From DATDAH01 sp963823495 (GTDB lineage Bacteria; Actinomycetota; Acidimicrobiia; Acidimicrobiales; DATDAH01), in the NCBI GenBank assembly GCA_963823495.1, contig CAWGLV010000001.1:496001-560000 (forward strand): 64,000 bases of DNA, read 5' to 3'. The notes beneath the pieces are model-generated. The model was given only the letters and a program-made list of their open reading frames with translations. It was not told the DNA's origin and did not search any database. This document shows positions 52,898 through 60,988 of the stretch, in pieces. Numbering within the stretch: the first letter of the stretch is position 1; each line of letters starts with the position of its first letter. The translations under genes and the position numbers were made by a program.

Positions 52898-53725
52898 TCA
52901 GGACCAGAAGCTGACGCCCATGACGCCGGGTCCGCCGTGGGTACCGATGACCGGACCGATCCGGCCCTGGTGGATCTCACCCTCGTAGGAGCCGTCGAGC
53001 AGGTCGATGAGCTCGCCGGCATCGTCGGGATCCCCGGCCATGACCCAGAGGTTCTCGACCCCGTCGAACTCCAGCACCTTGTCCCGCAGCCACAGCAGGC
53101 CCTTCTTCCGGGTCCGGGGCTTGGCGGCCTCGTGCACCTCGCCGGTGCTCATGTCGAGGATCGGCTTGATGGACAGCACGCTGCCCATGAGCTGCTGGGC
53201 CTTGCCGATGCGCCCGCCCTTGAGCAGGTTGTCGAGGGTGTCGAGCATCCCCCACATCCGGGTCCGCTCCGACAGCCGTTCGGCCCGGGCCACGACCTCG
53301 GCGCTGGTCGCACCGGCCCCGGCGGCTTCGGCGGCTGCGACCACGATGTTGCCGAGCCCGATGGTGAGGGCCTTGGAGTCCATGACCGTCACCGGGATCT
53401 CGCCCTCCAGCGATTTGGCGGCAGTGGCCGCGGACTGCATGGTGGCCGAGAGCGCGGCGGAGAGGTTGATGCACACGATCTCGTCGCCACCGGCGCCCAG
53501 CTTGCGGAAGGCCTGCTCGAAGGCACCGGGAGAGGGCGCCGCGGTCTCCGGCAGGGTGTCGGCCTCGGCCATCTTGGCGTAGAACTGGTCGACGCTGAGC
53601 TCCACGCCGTCGACGAACTCCTCGTCGCCGAACCGTATGGAGAGGGGCACGACCTCGATGCCGTGTCGTTCGACCTGGACCTCAGCCAGGTCGCAGGCGC
53701 TGTCGGTGACGATGCGGACGGCCAT
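52898..53725 (-). CDS. DegV family fatty-acid-binding protein
   Basis: 275 aa. DegV signature T-D-S-A-C-D-L, then S-P-G-A-F-E-Q-A-F, I-N-L-S-A-A-L-S-A-T-M-Q-S-A (lipid-binding loop) and later I-G-P-V-I-G-T-H-G-G-P-G. Members bind fatty acids (FakB) for fatty-acid kinase FakA. No fakA is visible in the window. It occupies the slot where MurJ would be in the mycobacterial order. Confidence 0.9.
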   Translation of the reverse strand: MAVRIVTDSACDLAEVQVERHGIEVVPLSIRFGDEEFVDGVELSVDQFYAKMAEADTLPETAAPSPGAFEQAFRKLGAGGDEIVCINLSAALSATMQSAATAAKSLEGEIPVTVMDSKALTIGLGNIVVAAAEAAGAGATSAEVVARAERLSERTRMWGMLDTLDNLLKGGRIGKAQQLMGSVLSIKPILDMSTGEVHEAAKPRTRKKGLLWLRDKVLEFDGVENLWVMAGDPDDAGELIDLLDGSYEGEIHQGRIGPVIGTHGGPGVMGVSFWS

Positions 53726-53800
53726 GTTCCCCTCGGGTGGTGGATCGCGGATGGGTGGATCGCGGAGCGAGTGGGGCGAGCGTAGTGCCGCCCTGGGTCC

Positions 53801-55822
53801 TCAGACCGGGGCCGACGCCTCAGCGTTACCCCCGGCGCCCGAGTCGGGATCGATCAGGCGGCGGTTGCGGCGCACCGAGTGCCAGTGCCGGGCCCACCAG
53901 ACCACGAGCACGAGCAGGGCGCCGACCGAGAGCACGACCCCGACGCCGGAGACGACCGTGGACCGGACGGTGACCTGCGCCCGGCCCACCAGCAACACGC
54001 CGTCGGCGGAGCTCACGGTGATCTGGAGGGGAAAGGCGCCACTGGCCCGGGCCACCACGGGCACCTCGACGCGGTTGGGGCCCTCGAGCAGGCGGAGGCG
54101 TCGCGTGGCGCCGTCGGGGAACTGCAGCTTGTTGTCGCTGTCGAAGGCGACGCGGACCTCCACCGGTCCGCCCGTGTCGTTGTGGATGGTGATCGGGATG
54201 TCGCCCGCGCGCGAGGTGAGCGTGACCGTCTCGTCATCGGTGATCCTCACCTGGTTGGTCTCGGTGGCGATGGTGAAACCGACCGAACGCAGGTAGGCAC
54301 TCCGTTCGATCTCGGTGAGGTCGCTGGAACCCGAGACCAGGAGCCGTCGCCGGAGGTCTTCGGTGAGGGGGTCGACCCGTCCCGCGAAGCTGCTGTAGCC
54401 GTCGACGATCTCCCGGGTCGCGGCGAGGTTGTTGCCGTAGGCGGCGAGGTCCTGGCCCGCGAGCGGGGTCCCGATGACCGTGGGCCCGGGCTCGGGGGCG
54501 TCGGTCCCGCCATGGGGATCGGCCGCGAACAGCTCGGCCAGGTTCACCGCTCGGAGCGGCCCACCCTCCCGCAGCCCGCGCAGCACGGTGTCGAGGAAGG
54601 CGGCCGGCAGGGGTTGGTTGGCGGGGAGCTTGATGACCACGCCCGCGGCACCGTCGCTGGTCGCCACCCCGCCTTCGGCCGGGGTGCCCGAGAGAAGGGC
54701 GAGGTCGGCCAGCGCCCGCTGAGCGGCGAGCACCGGATCCGAGGTCCCGTTGACGTGGGTCCGCATGCTCGGATCGGCGAGGACGGCGGCGATGCGTTGA
54801 CCGGTGCCGCCGGCGACGACCACCGGTTCGTCGATCGGCAGCGTGGGACCCGTCACCGACTCCGTACGCAACAGGGCCCGGTCGATCCCGTTGCCGAGGA
54901 GGGCGTCGAGTGCGCTGCTGGTCGGGTTGCCGGGCCCGGCCCAGGTGCGGATGTCGATGGGGCGGTCCAGGGCGCGACGGAGACTGCGGGCGCCGACAGC
55001 CAGTTGCTCCGAGAGCGGACCCGCCAAGTCGGCGACGTCCGCGTACGCCGTGAGGTCGAGGCGGACGTAGGTCCCGCTGAGGACGTGGTGAGGCGCCGAT
55101 GCCGCGGCCACCTGGTCCAGCAGGGCCGGGTCGGTCTCGGCCACGGCGTCGAGGAGCTCGGGCGTCGGTGCGACCGTCAGGGAGATGTCGCGGTACTTCT
55201 CCAGGAGCCGGGCCCGCCTGTCGAGGAGGCCTGTGGCCCGGTCGCTCACCTCGGGCATGCCGTCCGGACCGAAGGAGGGGCGGGCGTGGAGGGGGAGCAC
55301 GAGTGCGGTCCGCAGCGGGGTCGCCGCCGCGTCGGGCGCCGTGCGCACGATCCAGGTCACGAGGCTGGGGCCGGTGGTCCCGTCGGCGTCGGCCACCGTC
55401 AGTGCCAGGGGGTACACGCCGGGGGCGGCGACCGGCAGGGCCCCGGGGGAGCCGTCGGTGGCGAGCCGGAGCGTGAACGCGCCGTCGGACCGCTCGGGGA
55501 TCAGCGCCGTCGGGACCGAGAGGGTGTCCCGTTGGGGGCCGAGCACGGACGGGTCGGTCGCCGCCCGGACCAGGACGTCCCGGGAGGTCAGCGGCCCGTA
55601 CAGGGCCAACTCCACCGTCCCGTCGGCAGGGAGGCCGCCCGGGTGGGCGAAGGCCAGTTCGACGGGCTGGTCCTCGGCGACCCAGGGGGTCTGGCGGACC
55701 AGGCGGGGCGTGGCCGACACGCGCTCCCGCGCGGCGACGGGCCCGGGTCCGCCCGAGACGAGGACCAAGAGGGCGAGGGCGAGGGCGAGGGGCAGGCCGA
55801 GACGATGGGGGCGACGGGTCAA
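53801..55822 (-). CDS. Secreted DUF6049-like envelope protein
   Basis: 673 aa. Signal peptide (L-A-L-A-L-A-L-L-V-L-V), a large extracytoplasmic region with beta-strand-rich domains, then a C-terminal membrane helix (V-V-L-S-V-G-A-L-L-V-L-V-V-W-W) and basic tail. Position next to sigM and before pcnA matches mycobacterial Rv3909. Starts at TTG (55822) in TTGA overlap with the upstream GNAT stop. Function unknown; envelope localisation is certain from topology. Confidence 0.75.
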   Translation of the reverse strand: MTRRPHRLGLPLALALALLVLVSGGPGPVAARERVSATPRLVRQTPWVAEDQPVELAFAHPGGLPADGTVELALYGPLTSRDVLVRAATDPSVLGPQRDTLSVPTALIPERSDGAFTLRLATDGSPGALPVAAPGVYPLALTVADADGTTGPSLVTWIVRTAPDAAATPLRTALVLPLHARPSFGPDGMPEVSDRATGLLDRRARLLEKYRDISLTVAPTPELLDAVAETDPALLDQVAAASAPHHVLSGTYVRLDLTAYADVADLAGPLSEQLAVGARSLRRALDRPIDIRTWAGPGNPTSSALDALLGNGIDRALLRTESVTGPTLPIDEPVVVAGGTGQRIAAVLADPSMRTHVNGTSDPVLAAQRALADLALLSGTPAEGGVATSDGAAGVVIKLPANQPLPAAFLDTVLRGLREGGPLRAVNLAELFAADPHGGTDAPEPGPTVIGTPLAGQDLAAYGNNLAATREIVDGYSSFAGRVDPLTEDLRRRLLVSGSSDLTEIERSAYLRSVGFTIATETNQVRITDDETVTLTSRAGDIPITIHNDTGGPVEVRVAFDSDNKLQFPDGATRRLRLLEGPNRVEVPVVARASGAFPLQITVSSADGVLLVGRAQVTVRSTVVSGVGVVLSVGALLVLVVWWARHWHSVRRNRRLIDPDSGAGGNAEASAPV

Positions 55823-56511
55823 GGCAGCGGGGCCCCGAGCACGTCGAGGCCTGCCGGCTCGGGCCGGAACCCGAGCGCCTCATAGAGCGCCAGCGCGGCC
55901 GCGTTGCCTTCCTGGGTGTTGACCACGGCCCGTCGGGCGCCCCGATGGGCCATCCAGGCCAGCGCGTCGGTCACCAGGGTGCGTCCCAGGCCCCGAGTGG
56001 CGTGATCGGGATGCACCGCGACCCGCTGGAGGTAGCCACGGCGCCCGGCCCGACCGGCGACGGCATAGGCCACCACCCGGCCCTCGACCGTCGCGACCCG
56101 GAACCGCACCGACGGCGTCGCGAGGAGGGCCTCCCGCAGTCCTGTGGCATCGAGACGCCAGGGTGGGGAGAAGGCCGCCCCGTCGACCCACAGGACGGCG
56201 TCGTGGTCGCGACGTCGGGCCCGGCGCAGCGGCGAGGGTCGGACGGGCGGTACGACGGCGGTCAGGTCATGGGCCAGGAGGTGCAGGTGCTCATCGACCA
56301 CGAAGCCCGCCGCCAGGAACGGTCGCTGCTCGTCCGGGCTGAGGGCCGCGGTCCGGGCCCTCTGGTAGCCGGCGTCGGCCAACTCGGCCAGGACCCGGCG
56401 CAGGGCGTCGGCGTTCAGGGGGCGCATGGGGTAGGGCACGAGGTGGGCGGTGGTGGGATCGACCGGCCACGGTCGCACCCGCAGGGCGCGGTGCGGCGAG
56501 GCGGTGGTCAT
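55819..56511 (-). CDS. GNAT family N-acetyltransferase
   Basis: 230 aa. The GNAT acetyl-CoA motif V-A-V-H-P-D-H-A-T-R-G-L-G-R-T-L (R-x-x-G-x-G/A) lies near 170-185, and N-T-Q-E-G-N-A-A-A-L-A-L-Y near the C-terminus. The N-terminal half may be a second degenerate GNAT fold. ATG chosen at M-T-T-A-S-P; longer frame is low complexity. Operon with the DUF6049-like gene. Occupies the mutT4 slot of Mycobacterium. Substrate unknown. Confidence 0.85.
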   Translation of the reverse strand: MTTASPHRALRVRPWPVDPTTAHLVPYPMRPLNADALRRVLAELADAGYQRARTAALSPDEQRPFLAAGFVVDEHLHLLAHDLTAVVPPVRPSPLRRARRRDHDAVLWVDGAAFSPPWRLDATGLREALLATPSVRFRVATVEGRVVAYAVAGRAGRRGYLQRVAVHPDHATRGLGRTLVTDALAWMAHRGARRAVVNTQEGNAAALALYEALGFRPEPAGLDVLGAPLP

Positions 56512-56612
56512 CGCCGTCGAGGATACGGGAACCATCCCGTCGGCTCCCGACGCGGCCCCGCCCCCGGCCACGGGCTGAAGCGGGCGGAGGAGGCGCCGCT
56601 AGCGTCGGGGCC

Positions 56613-57629
56613 GTGGCCGCCGTCCTCCTCGCCACCCATCAGCGCTTCGGTGACCACGACACCGGGCCGGGCCACCCGGAGCGCCCCGCCCGACTGGGGG
56701 CCGTGCTCGAAGGCCTGGCCACGTCCGGTCTGGACGATGCGCTCATCCGGGTGAGCCCTCGCCCCGCCACCCGGACCGAGTTGGAGGTGGTGCACCCGGC
56801 CGCCCATCTCGACGGGTTGGAGGCCCTCTGCCGGTCCGGCGGAGGTCATGTGGACGCCGACACGCGGGTGAGTGCGGACTCCTGGGAGGTGGCCCTTCTC
56901 GCGGCCGGGGCGGGCATCGACGCCGTGGAGCGGCTGGGCCGGGGCGAGGCCGATGCCGCGTTCTGTGCCGTGCGCCCGCCCGGTCACCACGCCACCGCCG
57001 AGCGATCCATGGGCTTCTGCCTGGTCAACAACGTCGCCGTGACCGCCGCCCACCTGGCCGATCGTGGCGAGCGCGTGCTCCTGGTCGACATCGACGCCCA
57101 CCACGGCAACGGAACCCAGGACATCTTCTGGGAGGACCCGCGCGTGCTCTATGTCTCCTTCCACCAGCACCCGCTGTACCCGGGGTCGGGCTCGGCTCTC
57201 GAGGTCGGCGGCCGGGGAGCGGCGGGCACCACGGTGAACTTCCCCCTGCCTCCCGGGGCGACCGGCGACGTCTACCGGGCGGGCATCGAGGAGGTCCTCG
57301 CCCCTCACGTGGCCGCCTTCGCCCCCACCTGGCTGTTGCTGTCGTCGGGGTTCGACGCGCACCGGCGAGACCCCATCACCGATCTCGGCCTGACCGCGGG
57401 CGACTATGCCGCGGTGACCGCCGACCTCTTGACCTTCGCCCCCGCCGGTCGCCGGGTCGTGTTCCTGGAGGGGGGCTATGACCTGATCGCGTTGGCCGAG
57501 TGCGCGGCGGCCACCGTCGGGGCCTTGCTGGGCGAGGCCGTGCCGACCGAGGCCCCCACCTCCGCCGGGCCCGGGCGGGAGGTGGTCGGCACCGTGGCTG
57601 CGGCACAGGCCGCGGCGGCGGGCTCGTGA
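56613..57629 (+). CDS. Histone deacetylase family (AcuC/acetylpolyamine-type) hydrolase
   Basis: 338 aa. R-P-P-G-H-H-A (His pair), D-I-D-A-H-H-G-N-G-T-Q (Zn Asp/His), S-S-G-F-D-A-H and L-E-G-G-Y-D. All zinc and catalytic residues of class II-like HDACs are present. Bacterial members deacetylate acetyl-CoA synthetase, polyamines or other small amides. GTG start; its stop overlaps the pcnA GTG (GTGA). Confidence 0.92.
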   Translation: MAAVLLATHQRFGDHDTGPGHPERPARLGAVLEGLATSGLDDALIRVSPRPATRTELEVVHPAAHLDGLEALCRSGGGHVDADTRVSADSWEVALLAAGAGIDAVERLGRGEADAAFCAVRPPGHHATAERSMGFCLVNNVAVTAAHLADRGERVLLVDIDAHHGNGTQDIFWEDPRVLYVSFHQHPLYPGSGSALEVGGRGAAGTTVNFPLPPGATGDVYRAGIEEVLAPHVAAFAPTWLLLSSGFDAHRRDPITDLGLTAGDYAAVTADLLTFAPAGRRVVFLEGGYDLIALAECAAATVGALLGEAVPTEAPTSAGPGREVVGTVAAAQAAAAGS

Positions 57630-59035
57630 TCCCCGAGCGGCTCGAGCGGGCGCTCCAGCCCGTGCTCGACGCGGTGGCGCCGCTGGCCGAGTGCTTCGCG
57701 GCGGCCGATCACCGCCTCTATCTGGTCGGCGGCGTGGTGCGGGACCTCCTGGTCGGTCGAGGCCTCGCCGATCGTGATGTCGACCTCACCACCGACGCCC
57801 GGCCCGACCGGATCAAGGCGCTGATCTCCGGGTACGTCGACGCGGTGTGGACCCAGGGGGAGCGGTTCGGGACCATCGGGGCCAAGGTCACCGGGCCCGA
57901 CGGCACGGTGTGGACCGTCGAGATCACGACCCACCGCGCCGACGTCTACCTGCCCGAGTCCCGCAAGCCCGAGGTCCAGTTCTCCGACCGGGTGGAGTCC
58001 GACCTCTCCCGGCGGGACTTCACCGTGAACGCCATGGCCCTGGCCCTGCCCGAGCTCCAGCTCATCGACCCCTTCGACGGGGCCGTCGACCTTGCTGCCG
58101 GCCACCTCCGTACCCCGCTCGAGCCCCACGAGTCCTTCAGCGACGACCCGCTGCGCATGCTGCGCGCGGCACGCTTCGTCGCCGGCTACGGCCTCGGCCC
58201 CTCCGACGAACTGGTCCGGGCGGTGGCCGAGATGGGGGACCGGTTGGCCATCGTCTCCGCCGAGCGGGTCCGCGACGAGCTGGACAAGCTGCTGGTCGTC
58301 ACCGACCCCTCGGACGGACTGTGGTTCCTGGTCGAGACCGGCCTGGCCGACGAGTTCCTCCCGGAACTGCTCCAGATGCGTCTCGAGCAGGACCCCATCC
58401 ACCACCACAAGGACGTCCTGGCCCACACGATCGCGGTGGTGGCCAACACCTCCTCGGACCGCCTCACCCGCCTGGCCGCGCTCTTCCATGACATCGGCAA
58501 GCCCAAGACCCGCTCCTTCGGCCCCAACGGCGTCATGTTCCACCACCACGAGGTGGTCGGGGCCCGGATGACGAAGGAACGCATGACGGCTCTGCGCTAC
58601 CCGAACGAGGACGTGGAGATCGTCACCCGCCTCGTCCGGCTGCATCTCCGCTTCCACGGCTACGGCACCGGCACCGGTTGGACCGATGCCGCGGTGCGCC
58701 GGTTCGTGCGCGACGCAGGCGACCAGCTGGACCGTCTCATCGAGCTGACCCGCTGTGACTGCACGACCCGGAACCGGCGCAAGGCCGAGATGCTGGCCCG
58801 GCGGATGGACGACCTGGTCGAGCGCATCGCCGAGCTCGAGGAGGCCGAGGAGCTGAAGGCCCTCCGCCCCGACCTGGACGGCCGCCAGATCATGGACCAC
58901 CTGGGGCTCACCCCGGGCCGTGCGGTGGGCGAGGCGCTGGACATGCTGCTCGAGTTCCGCCTCGACGAGGGGCCCCTGGGCGAGGAGGAGGCCTACCGCC
59001 GCCTCGACGAGTGGTGGTCCGGGCACTCGGGCTGA
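57626..59035 (+). CDS. pcnA: CCA-adding tRNA nucleotidyltransferase / poly(A) polymerase family
   Basis: 469 aa. Nucleotidyltransferase motif L-V-G-G-V-V-R-D and D-R-D-V-D-L-T-T-D-A; R-R-D-F-T-V-N-A-M-A; R-A-A-R-F-V-A; HD domain L-A-A-L-F-H-D-I-G-K-P. The HD-domain class acts as a CCA-adding or repair enzyme in actinobacteria. GTG start overlapping the deacetylase gene. Structured intergenic DNA follows. Confidence 0.95.
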   Translation: MIPERLERALQPVLDAVAPLAECFAAADHRLYLVGGVVRDLLVGRGLADRDVDLTTDARPDRIKALISGYVDAVWTQGERFGTIGAKVTGPDGTVWTVEITTHRADVYLPESRKPEVQFSDRVESDLSRRDFTVNAMALALPELQLIDPFDGAVDLAAGHLRTPLEPHESFSDDPLRMLRAARFVAGYGLGPSDELVRAVAEMGDRLAIVSAERVRDELDKLLVVTDPSDGLWFLVETGLADEFLPELLQMRLEQDPIHHHKDVLAHTIAVVANTSSDRLTRLAALFHDIGKPKTRSFGPNGVMFHHHEVVGARMTKERMTALRYPNEDVEIVTRLVRLHLRFHGYGTGTGWTDAAVRRFVRDAGDQLDRLIELTRCDCTTRNRRKAEMLARRMDDLVERIAELEEAEELKALRPDLDGRQIMDHLGLTPGRAVGEALDMLLEFRLDEGPLGEEEAYRRLDEWWSGHSG

Positions 59036-59071
59036 TCGGACGGCCGGGCATCCCCGCCTCGGCCGAAAACG

Positions 59072-59101
59072 GGTACAGGGCCCCTCTCGGGGCCCTGTAC
59101 C
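59072..59101. terminator. Rho-independent-type terminator, minus-strand orientation
   Basis: Perfect 13-nt arms (GGTACAGGGCCCC and complement) with a TCTC loop. On the minus strand the stem is followed by CGTTTT, giving a short U-tract, so it terminates the methyltransferase gene; it can also stop pcnA transcripts. Confidence 0.7.
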
Positions 59102-59112
59102 ACGGGCATCAC

Positions 59113-59189
59113 CACCGTTGATCGCCGCACCGCGGGCCCGTGCTCAAGTACCGGCTTCGCCTGACCGATCAACGGTGAGCCGCGGTGCG
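59113..59189. repeat. Interlocked inverted repeats (pseudoknot-type order)
   Basis: Arm A 59113-59124 (CACCGTTGATCG) pairs exactly with A' 59166-59177; arm B 59126-59135 (CGCACCGCGG) pairs exactly with B' 59180-59189. The order A-B-A'-B' is that of an H-type pseudoknot, not nested hairpins. A 7-nt arm 59101-59107 also pairs with 59136-59142. No coding potential seen in 59036-59299. Confidence 0.55.
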
Positions 59190-59299
59190 TCGTGGGTCCA
59201 TGATGGCATCGCCGCCGGGGGACTTCATGGGCCATCTGGACCATATTCCCGAGCCCGCCGCCGCGCCGGCCCGAACGAGGCCACCCCGGGGGCAGCGGT

Positions 59300-59974
59300 T
59301 CAGGCGCCCTGCTTGCGGGCCCGCAGGATCAGCGTGGCGGGCATCCAGGCCATCGCGGGGGCCCAGTGGGTGCTGCGGGGCGCCCCGGCCAGGGGCTCGG
59401 GCTCGAGGATGGTGTCGACCCCGAACTTGGCCCGGGTGAGGCTGGTGAACAGGCCACCGACGGTGTGGGCGTACTCGGCCTCGGCGCCCTCGGGCCGACC
59501 GGCGAGCGGCGAGGCGTCCGCGTAGCGCCGGGCCAGCCGGGGCGGCTCCCCACCCTCGGGGTCGAGGGTGACGAAGGCGGGGTGGGGGAGGGACAGGGCC
59601 ATCGGGGCATTGGCCCCGAGCACCCGGTGGACCTGGCGGAACACCCGGTTCAGGTCCTCGACCTCGGCCAGGGCCGACACGGACAGGGCGGCGTCGATGG
59701 AGTCCCCCCGCAGGAAGGCCAGGTCGGCCAGGTCGGTGTGGTGGAACTCCACGCGCACCTCGGACCTCTCGCAGACCTCGCGGGCCTGGTCGACCCGCCG
59801 GGAGACCGGGTCCACGACGATGACCTTGGCGTCGTTGCGGGCCAGGGAGAGGATGGCATCGGTCCGCCGGCAGCCGAGGACCAGGATCCGCCGCCCCGCC
59901 ACCGGGCCGAGGAGGCGCAACTCGCTCTCGCCCGGGACGTCCGGCCCGTACTCGAACTCGGCCACGGCGGTCAT
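59300..59974 (-). CDS. SAM-dependent methyltransferase, class I-like
   Basis: 224 aa. Rossmann start R-R-I-L-V-L-G-C-R-R-T (motif I with Cys in place of the second Gly), V-I-V-V-D-P acidic strand end, and D-A-A-L-S-V-S-A-L-A-E-V-E. The C-terminal part ends W-M-P-A-T-L-I-L-R-A-R-K. Substrate unknown. ATG; likely terminated by the hairpin at 59072. Confidence 0.82.
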   Translation of the reverse strand: MTAVAEFEYGPDVPGESELRLLGPVAGRRILVLGCRRTDAILSLARNDAKVIVVDPVSRRVDQAREVCERSEVRVEFHHTDLADLAFLRGDSIDAALSVSALAEVEDLNRVFRQVHRVLGANAPMALSLPHPAFVTLDPEGGEPPRLARRYADASPLAGRPEGAEAEYAHTVGGLFTSLTRAKFGVDTILEPEPLAGAPRSTHWAPAMAWMPATLILRARKQGA

Positions 59975-60020
59975 CGTCGGCCGCCGTCGGCGCGGTCGGG
60001 CCTGGGTTCGGGCCGGCTGA

Positions 60021-60467
60021 TCATTCCGGACCCTCGAAGGTCATGGCGTCGAACTCCCAGTAGGCCCGGAGGGCGACCAGCCGGCCCTCGGCGTCGACCC
60101 GGTAGGTGTAGACGCCTTCGACCACGGAGCGGTTCCCGTCGGGGAGCGTGGTGGTGATGCGGCCAACGTTCGCACACTCGTCGCCGCAGGCGTAGGACTC
60201 CCGTAGATCGAAGTGGATGTGGCCCGTGGAGATGATCTCGTCCCAGAACGCCGCGATGGCCGCCTTGCCCCGACGGCCCGCCCCGGAGGGGTCGAGGGGT
60301 GAGGCGCCGATCGGGTCCTCGACCACGGCGTCCTCGGCGAAGAGGGCCAGCCAGGCGTCCCGGTCGCCGCCTTCCACCGCGGCCATCGATCGTTGCGACG
60401 CCGCTCGCGCCGGGTGATCCACCGCCTCCCGACGGGATGCCCCCTGCTCCTCTGACCCCTCACTCAT
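60021..60467 (-). CDS. SnoaL/NTF2-like fold protein
   Basis: 148 aa. N-terminal about 25 residues precede a SnoaL-like cone: D-A-W-L-A-L-F-A-E-D-A-V-V-E-D-P-I-G, F-W-D-E-I-I-S-T-G-H-I-H-F-D, and V-E-G-V-Y-T-Y-R-V-D-A-E-G. Such proteins are isomerases, hydrolases or binding proteins. Divergent from the DUF5318 gene by 60 nt. Same strand as the methyltransferase downstream. Confidence 0.84.
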   Translation of the reverse strand: MSEGSEEQGASRREAVDHPARAASQRSMAAVEGGDRDAWLALFAEDAVVEDPIGASPLDPSGAGRRGKAAIAAFWDEIISTGHIHFDLRESYACGDECANVGRITTTLPDGNRSVVEGVYTYRVDAEGRLVALRAYWEFDAMTFEGPE

Positions 60468-60527
60468 GGGAGGGTTTCTAGCGCCTCGGGCCCGGGCGAC
60501 GGGTGGGAGGACCTAGCCTCGGCGGCC

Positions 60528-60911
60528 ATGGGCTTCCGGGTGGAGGCGATACGGGGTGCCGAGCACCGCGGCACGGTCGACTACCGCTTGGCGCGCCAGG
60601 GCGTCCTGGCCGAGTACCGCAAGGGACGCCTCGCCCGCCATGAGGTGTGCGATGCCCACCCGGAGCTGTTGCGAGTGGCCCGCGACTACGTCGAGGAGTC
60701 CACCGAGCTCGACTGCCCGGTCTGTGAGGAGGACAAGCTCAAGCTGGTCTCCTACGTCTTCGGCTCCTACCTCGGGCCGGCCGGCCGGTGCGTCCGGGAC
60801 CGCGTCGAACTGGCCAAGGCCACTCGGCGCAAGGGCACCTACCGCTGCTATGTGGTCGAGGTCTGCCCCGGCTGCGGCTGGAACCACCTCAGCCGCGTCT
60901 TCGACCTGTGA
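60528..60911 (+). CDS. DUF5318 zinc-ribbon protein
   Basis: 127 aa. Cys pairs C-P-V-C-E-E-D near 63 and C-P-G-C-G-W near 113 probably bind one zinc. Central K-G-T-Y-R-C-Y-V-V-E. In Mycobacterium the DUF5318 gene (Rv0049) precedes ponA1 exactly as here. No function known. Confidence 0.85.
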   Translation: MGFRVEAIRGAEHRGTVDYRLARQGVLAEYRKGRLARHEVCDAHPELLRVARDYVEESTELDCPVCEEDKLKLVSYVFGSYLGPAGRCVRDRVELAKATRRKGTYRCYVVEVCPGCGWNHLSRVFDL

Positions 60912-60988
60912 CCTCTGACCCCGACGGCAACTGGCTGTAATCAAACGGTAACCTCAGGGGCCGGCTCGATCCCTCGATCCGACATCCC

